Source: QHXQ01 sp963788965 (GTDB lineage: Bacteria > Acidobacteriota > Blastocatellia > Pyrinomonadales > Pyrinomonadaceae). Taken from it: DNA of 64,000 bases. The position numbers and the translations under genes were made by a program. The DNA lies in contig CAWBIK010000006.1 in NCBI GenBank assembly GCA_963788965.1, positions 1,178,001-1,242,000 on the forward strand. The letters run 5' to 3'. The notes below the pieces were generated by a model. It searched no databases, was not told the DNA's origin, and saw only the letters and a program-made list of their open reading frames with translations. Shown in pieces: positions 58,815 through 64,000 of this stretch; the stretch's first letter is position 1; every line of letters starts with the position of its first letter.

Positions 58815-59935
58815 TCACGCAGCCGTGAAGCTTGCGCGTCGCACGGTCAACGCTTCGATGCGCTGCTCGTTTACCTTGAAGCCGATGCCCGGCGTGTCGG
58901 GCGCGACTGATCGTCCCGCGCGCGCTGACTGTGAACGGGCGGCTCGATGATGTCTTCGGCCCAGTAGCGCGCGCTGGCCGACACGTCGCCCGGCAGCGTG
59001 AAGCCCGCGAGCGTGGACATCGCGATGTTGTGCGCGCGCCCGATGCCGGATTCCAACATGCCGCCACACCAGACGGGCACGCCGCGCTCGCGGCAGACGC
59101 GCTCGACGCGCGCGCCTCTGCATGCCCGCCGACGCGGCCGAGCTTGACGTTGATGATGCGACCCGCGCCCAACTCAATCGCCTTGCGCGCGTCCTCGGCG
59201 GAACGAACGGACTCGTCAAGACAGACGGGGGTTTCGATCTGCCGCTGCAATAACGCGTGATCATAAGCGGTCGTCGTAGGCGAGCGGCTGTTCGATCATC
59301 ATCAGCCGGAAGCTGGTCGAGCGCTCGAAAGAGCGGCACGTCGTCGAGCGTGTAGGCCGAGTTGGCATCGACCATCAGACTGTATGTCGGGCAAGCGCGC
59401 GCGCACGCGTTCGACAACGCCCACGTCCCAGCCGGGCTTGATCTTGATCTTGATGCGTTGGTAACCGGCGGCCAATTCCGTCTCGATCTTTTCGAGCAAG
59501 GCTGCGGGCGTGTCCTGTATGCCGATGGAGACGCCGCAGGCGATCTCGCGGCGCACGCCGCCGAGCTGTTGCCAGAGCGGCACGCCCGCTTGCCGCGCTG
59601 CCAAGTCCCAACAGGCCGTTTCGAGCGCCGCCTTCGCCATGCGGTTGCCGCGCACGCGGCGCAGGTGCGCCGACACGTCGGCGGGCGCGGCGAGTTCTTG
59701 TCCCGCGAGCATCGGCGCAAGGAAAGCGGTCGTCACAGTCCCACGCGCTGTCCGTCCATTCTTCGCAGTAGAACGGGCCTTCGCCGGCCGTGCATTCGCC
59801 CCAGCCTTCAGCGCCTTCGCGGTCGCGCACGCGCACGAGTAGGATGCGGCGCTCGTAGGTGCGCCCGAAGCTCGTCTCGAAGAAATGCACGAGCGGCAAC
59901 TTGATCTCGCGCAACTCGATTGATGCGATCTGCAA
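58815..59935 (-). pseudogene. menC: Enolase-superfamily enzyme (o-succinylbenzoate synthase / N-succinylamino acid racemase type), several frameshifts
   Basis: About 370 residues when frames are joined. The N-terminus (LREIKLPLVHFFETSFGRTY, GWGECTAGEGPFY) is typical of OSBS/NSAR enzymes. The catalytic KxK appears in RIKIKIKPGWD, then VDANSAYTLDD, IEQPLAYDD, CLDES and KLGRVGG follow, with metal-binding Asp/Glu. Breaks near 59740, 59388, 59305, 59268, 59110 and 58935 move the reading frame; several are restored by removing one base (CGCTTATGATC, ACAGTCTGATG, CAGCTTCCGG). It could act in menaquinone synthesis or amino-acid racemisation; the symbol is tentative. Start is TTG 59935 with GGGAG upstream. 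Confidence 0.75.
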
Positions 59936-59982
59936 CTGTTACCCACTCCCTTGTGCGGGCATTATAAAGAAGGCGGACACAA

Positions 59983-60061
59983 TTAACCACACAGACACAA
60001 AGGGCACAAAGAAAGATCGACTCGATCATCTTTGTGCCCTTTGTGTCTGTGTGGTTGCTTA
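59983..60061. repeat. Dispersed inverted repeat, family 1 variant (copy E)
   Basis: The left arm begins TTAACCACACAGACACAAAG and the right arm is its reverse complement, with a short loop GATCGACTCGATC that is itself palindromic. The right arm overlaps the TAA stop of sufU. Confidence 0.85.
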
Positions 60062-60547
60062 ACCTGAGACTTGTTCGGTTGTAATGTCTGGGCCGAGGTT
60101 CTCGGTCGTCGTCGCGCCCTCGCCGTTTAGGGCCGCGTGGACGGTGTGCCATGAGAGGCTGGCGCACTTGACGCGGGCCGGGAACTCGCGCACGCCCGCG
60201 AAGATTTTCAGCCGGCCCAACTGGTTCGGCGTCCCCTCTTCGTCCAACTCGCCAAGCACCATGCGATGAAACTCGTTGAAGATCGTCTCGACCTCTTGCC
60301 GCTGCTTGCCCTTCACGGTCTGCGTCATCATGCTCGCCGACGCCTTCGAGATCGCGCAGCCTGAGCCTTCAAAGCTCACGTCTTTGATCACGTCGCCGTC
60401 AAGCTCGACGTAGACGGTCAATTGATCGCCGCAGAGCGGGTTCACGCCCTCGGCCATGCGGTTCGCGGCTGCAAGCTTGCGGAAGTTGCGCGGCTTCTTG
60501 TTATGGTCGAGGATGACCTGCTGATAAAGTTCGCTCAGTTCCGACAC
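60059..60547 (-). CDS. sufU: SufU-type iron-sulfur cluster assembly protein
   Basis: 162 residues. Zinc/cluster ligands C39 and D41 (NPLCGDQ), C64 (GSGCAIS) and C128 (VKCASLSWHT) are those of SufU, which accepts sulfur from SufS. The GTG start follows the SufS stop without any gap. Last gene of the suf operon here; its stop is in a palindromic repeat. Confidence 0.93.
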   Translation of the reverse strand: MSELSELYQQVILDHNKKPRNFRKLAAANRMAEGVNPLCGDQLTVYVELDGDVIKDVSFEGSGCAISKASASMMTQTVKGKQRQEVETIFNEFHRMVLGELDEEGTPNQLGRLKIFAGVREFPARVKCASLSWHTVHAALNGEGATTTENLGPDITTEQVSG

Positions 60548-61816
60548 TTAACTAAACACCTCGATCACTTTCTCGACGGCGGCGACGAGTTGGTCGGCCT
60601 CTGCCTTCGTGTTGTAGAAGGCGAACGAGGCGCGCGCGGTCGCGGGCACGTTGAACCGTTTCATCGTCGGCTGCGCGCAGTGATGACCCGCGCGAATAGC
60701 GATGCCCTCTTGATCCAGGATCGTGCCAACGTCGTGCGGGTGTACGTCTTCGATCACGAACGCGAGCACGCTCGTCTTCTCGCGCGCTGTCCCGATGATG
60801 CGTATGCCCTCAATAGCGGACAACTTCTCGGTAGCGTAAGCCAGCAACTCGTGCTCGTAGCGTTGCGCGGCGGCGCGATCAAGTTCGTTCAGATAATCAA
60901 TCGCCGCGCCCAGTCCGATCTGCGACGCGATGGCGGGCGTGCCGGCCTCGAACTTGTTGGGCAGACCGGCATAGGTCGTGCCCTCGAACGAGACGGTGCG
61001 GATCATGTCGCCGCCGCCCATGAACGGCTGCATGCGTTCTAGAATGTCAGCCTTGCCGTACATGACGCCGCTGCCCGTGGGCGCGAACATCTTGTGCCCG
61101 GAGATGGTGTAGAAATCGCAATCCAAATCTTGCACGTCGATGCTCAAGTGCGGTGCGCCCTGCGCCCCGTCCACCAGCACGGGCACGCCTTGCTTGTGTG
61201 CGTGCGCGACGATCTCCTTGATCGGATTGATCGTGCCGAGCGAGTTCGAGACGTGCATCACGGCGACGAGTTTGGTGCGCTCATTCAACAGCGCCTCGTA
61301 CTCGTCGAGCAGCAACTCGCCCGCGTCGTTCATCGGGATGACACGCAGGCGCGCGCCCTTCTCCGCGCACAACATCTGCCACGGGACGATGTTCGCGTGA
61401 TGCTCCATCGCGGAGATGATGATCTCGTCGCCTTCATTGACGAACTTGCGACCGTAGCCGTGCATGACGAGGTTGATGCCCTCGGTCGAGCCGCGCGTGA
61501 AAATACACTCGCGGGCCTCGCGCGCGTTGATGAAGCGGCGCACCTTCTCGCGCGCGCCTTCGTAAGCGTTGGTCGCGCGCTGGCTCAGGTAATGCACGCC
61601 GCGATGTATGTTCGAGTGTTCTTCGCGCAGATAACGACTGCCCCGGTCGATCACCACCTGCGGCACTTGCGAAGAGGCCGCACTGTCGAGATAGACCAGC
61701 GGCTTGCCGTTCACCGTCTGCCCAAGTACAGGAAAATCCTGTCGCACGCGCGCCACATCCCAAGCACCCGCGCTAAGCTGCGCCTCACTCGTCAATGTTT
61801 TTTCAGTCGCAATCAT
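60548..61816 (-). CDS. sufS: Cysteine desulfurase SufS
   Basis: 422 residues from ATG 61816. PLP-binding Lys at about 243 in SGHKMFAPTG, the active-site Cys at about 380 in RAGHHCAQPTM, and the cofactor-binding segments FTRGSTEGINLV and EHHANIVPWQ. It converts cysteine to alanine and passes sulfur to SufU. A TTG at 61825 would add three residues. The gene lies between sufD and sufU. Confidence 0.95.
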   Translation of the reverse strand: MIATEKTLTSEAQLSAGAWDVARVRQDFPVLGQTVNGKPLVYLDSAASSQVPQVVIDRGSRYLREEHSNIHRGVHYLSQRATNAYEGAREKVRRFINAREARECIFTRGSTEGINLVMHGYGRKFVNEGDEIIISAMEHHANIVPWQMLCAEKGARLRVIPMNDAGELLLDEYEALLNERTKLVAVMHVSNSLGTINPIKEIVAHAHKQGVPVLVDGAQGAPHLSIDVQDLDCDFYTISGHKMFAPTGSGVMYGKADILERMQPFMGGGDMIRTVSFEGTTYAGLPNKFEAGTPAIASQIGLGAAIDYLNELDRAAAQRYEHELLAYATEKLSAIEGIRIIGTAREKTSVLAFVIEDVHPHDVGTILDQEGIAIRAGHHCAQPTMKRFNVPATARASFAFYNTKAEADQLVAAVEKVIEVFS

Positions 61817-61897
61817 AATGTTCAAGCGCCGGCAGCCATCAGCTTTCAGCTATTAGCCAAACACCAACAGGCTGCATCATTAACAACTGATAACTGT

Positions 61898-63238
61898 CTA
61901 GACCTCAAGCCGCGCATGCAGCCGATTCAAGATCGCTTCGTCGAGTTGCGCTTTGATCGATTCGATCTTGATCTTCTCGACCAGTTCTTCGGCGAAGCCG
62001 TAAGTCAGCAGGTTGCGCGCCAGTTCCGGGTGCAAGCCGCGACTTAAGAGATAGAACAACTCATCTTCTTCGAGTTGGCCCACGGTCGCGCCGTGCGCGC
62101 ACTTTACGTCGTCGGCGAAAATCTCAAGCTGTGGCTTGGTGTCAACGCGTGCTTCCGCAGAGAGCAGCAGGTTCTTGTTCGTCTGCTGCGCGTCGGTCTG
62201 TTGCGCGCCCGCGTGGACAAAGACCTTGCCGTTGAAGACGGCGCGCGACTTGCCATCAAGGATGCCCTTGTAGAGTTGGCGACTCACGCAATGCGGCGCA
62301 ACGTGGCCGATGAGCGAATGCGTGTCGGCGTGCTGACCCGTGCCGACGAGATAGAGGCCGTCAACCGCGCACTCCGCGCCCGCGTGCGCGAGTTGCACGT
62401 TGATGCCGTGGCGCGAGAGCCGCGCGCCGAGCGTGATCGTGGTCAAATCGTAGAAGCTGCTGCGTTCGAGTTGCGCCTGCGTGTTGGCGATGTGAAAAGC
62501 CTGCTCGCTCTCGCGCTGCACCTTGTAGTGCGTGACGCGTGCGTTCTCGCCGACGAAGACTTCGACCACTGAATTTGTGAAATACGTGCCGTCGCCCAAT
62601 GCCTCGTGGCTCTCGATGATCGTCGCGGCGCTCTCGCGCTCGGCGACGACAAGCACGCGCGGAAACATGGCCGCGCCGGTCGCGCTTGCCGCATCCGTCA
62701 CGAACAGCAGTTGCAGCGGCGCAGTCAATTGCGCGCCCTTCTGCAAATAGACGAACGCGCCGTGGTTGACAAAGGCCGTGTTCAGCGCCGTGAAGCCGTC
62801 TGTATGTTCGTCAACGCTCGCCGCACGGGCAAGATGCGCGTGCAGGACGGCTTCGTGGTCGCCCGTCAGCGCGTCCGCCAAGTTAGCGACGAAGACGCCC
62901 GCAGGCAGCGCATCGAGCGCAGACAGTTGCGGTTGATAGCTGCCGTTGACAAAGACGAGACAACTCTGCCGCGACTCTGCATAGATAGACGCGGCAACTA
63001 TATCAGGCGTCGCTTGCCGTTGGTCCGCATCGCGCGAGGGCGTGAACGAGCCGCGCGCGATGGGCGCAACGTTCGTGTACTTCCAATCTTCTTCGTCTAT
63101 GGTCGGGAAGCCCGCCTGCTCAAAACGGGCCAGCGCGTCCGCGCGCAGCCGCGCGAGCCACGCAGGCTCTGTGCGCGCTGCCTGCGCGCTGCCAAAGGCG
63201 GCCGCGTATTCGTTCTGTTCTTTAATCGCTTGTGCCAT
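61898..63238 (-). CDS. sufD: Fe-S cluster assembly scaffold protein SufD
   Basis: 446 residues of the SufB/SufD beta-helix family: DEEDWKYTNVAPI near the N-terminus, FNGKVFVHAGAQQTDAQQTN and KPQLEIFADDVKCAHGATVGQLEEDELFYL at the C-terminus. It lacks an N-terminal extension like that of SufB. With SufC and SufB it forms the SufBCD scaffold. ATG 63238 follows an in-frame GTG by one codon. About 80 bases lie between it and sufS. Confidence 0.94.
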   Translation of the reverse strand: MAQAIKEQNEYAAAFGSAQAARTEPAWLARLRADALARFEQAGFPTIDEEDWKYTNVAPIARGSFTPSRDADQRQATPDIVAASIYAESRQSCLVFVNGSYQPQLSALDALPAGVFVANLADALTGDHEAVLHAHLARAASVDEHTDGFTALNTAFVNHGAFVYLQKGAQLTAPLQLLFVTDAASATGAAMFPRVLVVAERESAATIIESHEALGDGTYFTNSVVEVFVGENARVTHYKVQRESEQAFHIANTQAQLERSSFYDLTTITLGARLSRHGINVQLAHAGAECAVDGLYLVGTGQHADTHSLIGHVAPHCVSRQLYKGILDGKSRAVFNGKVFVHAGAQQTDAQQTNKNLLLSAEARVDTKPQLEIFADDVKCAHGATVGQLEEDELFYLLSRGLHPELARNLLTYGFAEELVEKIKIESIKAQLDEAILNRLHARLEV

Positions 63239-63255
63239 CACGTCCCTGCATCAAC

Positions 63256-64000
63256 TCACGCACCGGCGGTGACGACAGCGTCAGCGCCCTGCTCCTTGAT
63301 CCAATCATAGCCCTTCTCTTCCAACGCCAGCGCCAGTTCCTTACCACCCGAACGCACGATGCGCCCACGATAGAGGACGTGAACGAAGTCGGGCACGATG
63401 TAGTTCAAGAGCCGCTGGTAGTGTGTAACGAGCATGATGGCATTGTCGGGCGTGCGCAGATGATTGACACCATCGGCGACGATGCGCAGCGCGTCGATGT
63501 CGAGGCCGGAGTCTGTCTCGTCCAGCACGGCCAGCTTTGGTTCAAGCACGGCCATCTGCAAAATCTCGTTGCGCTTCTTCTCGCCGCCGGAAAAACCTTC
63601 GTTGACCGAGCGCGACATGAGCGCCGCATCCATCTCGACGATCTTGGCGCGCTCCTTCAACAGGTCTTTGAACTCAAGCGGATCAAGTTCTTCCTCGCCC
63701 AGATGCTTGCGCTTCTCATTGTAGGCGAGCCGCAGAAATTGCGCGTTCGATACGCCCGGCACTTCGACCGGGTATTGGAACGCGAGGAAGACGCCCGCGC
63801 GGGCGCGCTCGTCCGGCGCAAGTTCAAACAGGTTCTGACCTTCGTACAGCACTTCGCCCGCGGTCACCACGTAAGCCGGATGGCCCGCCAGCACCTTCGC
63901 CAACGTGGACTTGCCCGACCCGTTCGGCCCCATGATGGCGTGGACCTCGCCCTTGTTGACCGTCAGACTGAGGCCGCGCAAAATCTCTTTGCCCTCGACG
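63256..64000 (-). CDS. sufC: Fe-S cluster assembly ATPase SufC, 5' end beyond window
   Basis: ABC-type ATPase of the SufBCD complex. Walker A GPNGSGKST, Q-loop AFQYPVEVPGV, signature FSGGEKKRNEILQM, Walker B KLAVLDETDSGLDID and the switch His in LVTHYQRLL. The frame remains open to the window edge (VEGKEILRGLSLTV), so the start lies beyond 64000, presumably behind sufB. The stop is 17 bases before sufD. Confidence 0.95.
   Translation of the reverse strand, partial: VEGKEILRGLSLTVNKGEVHAIMGPNGSGKSTLAKVLAGHPAYVVTAGEVLYEGQNLFELAPDERARAGVFLAFQYPVEVPGVSNAQFLRLAYNEKRKHLGEEELDPLEFKDLLKERAKIVEMDAALMSRSVNEGFSGGEKKRNEILQMAVLEPKLAVLDETDSGLDIDALRIVADGVNHLRTPDNAIMLVTHYQRLLNYIVPDFVHVLYRGRIVRSGGKELALALEEKGYDWIKEQGADAVVTAGA

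Noticed and set aside
56100..59270. Programmed +1 frameshifting at GCTTAYGA sites
   Set aside because: The motif recurs three times, but many other breaks in the same genes have different contexts and some need a -1 shift, so one recoding mechanism cannot explain them.

Overview
The window is GC-rich, densely coded DNA from a Gram-negative-type bacterium: it encodes outer-membrane, periplasmic and lipoprotein products and a TolC-family channel. The gene mix fits an acidobacterium, perhaps of the class Blastocatellia. That mix includes a split cytochrome b/Rieske complex with a large multiheme cytochrome c, a BchH-type chelatase, DUF5995, many secreted peptidases, and dispersed intergenic palindromes. 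The taxonomic call is an inference from content; there is no rRNA marker here.

Layout. 1-8.3 kb (minus): a respiratory operon of Rieske protein, two-part cytochrome b, octaheme cytochrome c, cupredoxin lipoprotein and heme O synthase (cut by the window edge). 8.5-11.6 kb (plus): a glutaredoxin-like protein overlapping a secreted GH13 amylase of cyclodextrin-glucanotransferase architecture, then a secreted CBM48-like protein. 11.7-19.3 kb (minus): a chelatase locus with a ChlI-ChlD fusion and a BchH/ChlH large subunit. The large subunit is cut into two ORFs whose order is reversed, with a secreted caspase-like gene between them. 19.4-25.3 kb (minus): an SDR dehydrogenase, a PPC-like secreted protein, tRNA-Leu(GAG), secG, tpiA, pgk and gap. 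25.8-39 kb: TolC-like channel, GT2 glycosyltransferase, D-Ala-D-Ala carboxypeptidase, prepilin peptidase, PAS histidine kinase, DUF5995 protein, UbiD decarboxylase, HEAT-like protein and two M16 peptidases. 39.3-50.1 kb (plus): FHA/trypsin membrane protein, GT39 glycosyltransferase, an unknown periplasmic protein, a phosphodiesterase-superfamily protein, and a flippase-like/FtsX permease fusion. 50.2-53.7 kb: Uma2 nuclease, class III adenylate cyclase, an antitoxin-like small protein and a 0.55-kb degenerate 21-bp minisatellite. 53.7-60 kb (minus): Xaa-Pro aminopeptidase, a gamma-glutamyltransferase and an OSBS/NSAR-type enolase (both heavily frameshifted), GNAT and M20 peptidase. 60-64 kb (minus): sufC-sufD-sufS-sufU iron-sulfur assembly operon.

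Two window-wide patterns stand out. First, at least two families of inverted repeats (one with arms containing CACAAAGACACGAAG, the other CTCACGCAAAGATGC) sit between genes and sometimes run into their starts or stops. Second, single-base frameshifts are absent from the first 19.4 kb, appear in two genes near 19.5-20.5 kb, and are then common from 36 to 60 kb. They leave conserved protein sequence readable across frames, so many are probably uncorrected sequence errors. The strongest candidate for something new is the permuted split chelatase subunit with the embedded caspase-like gene.
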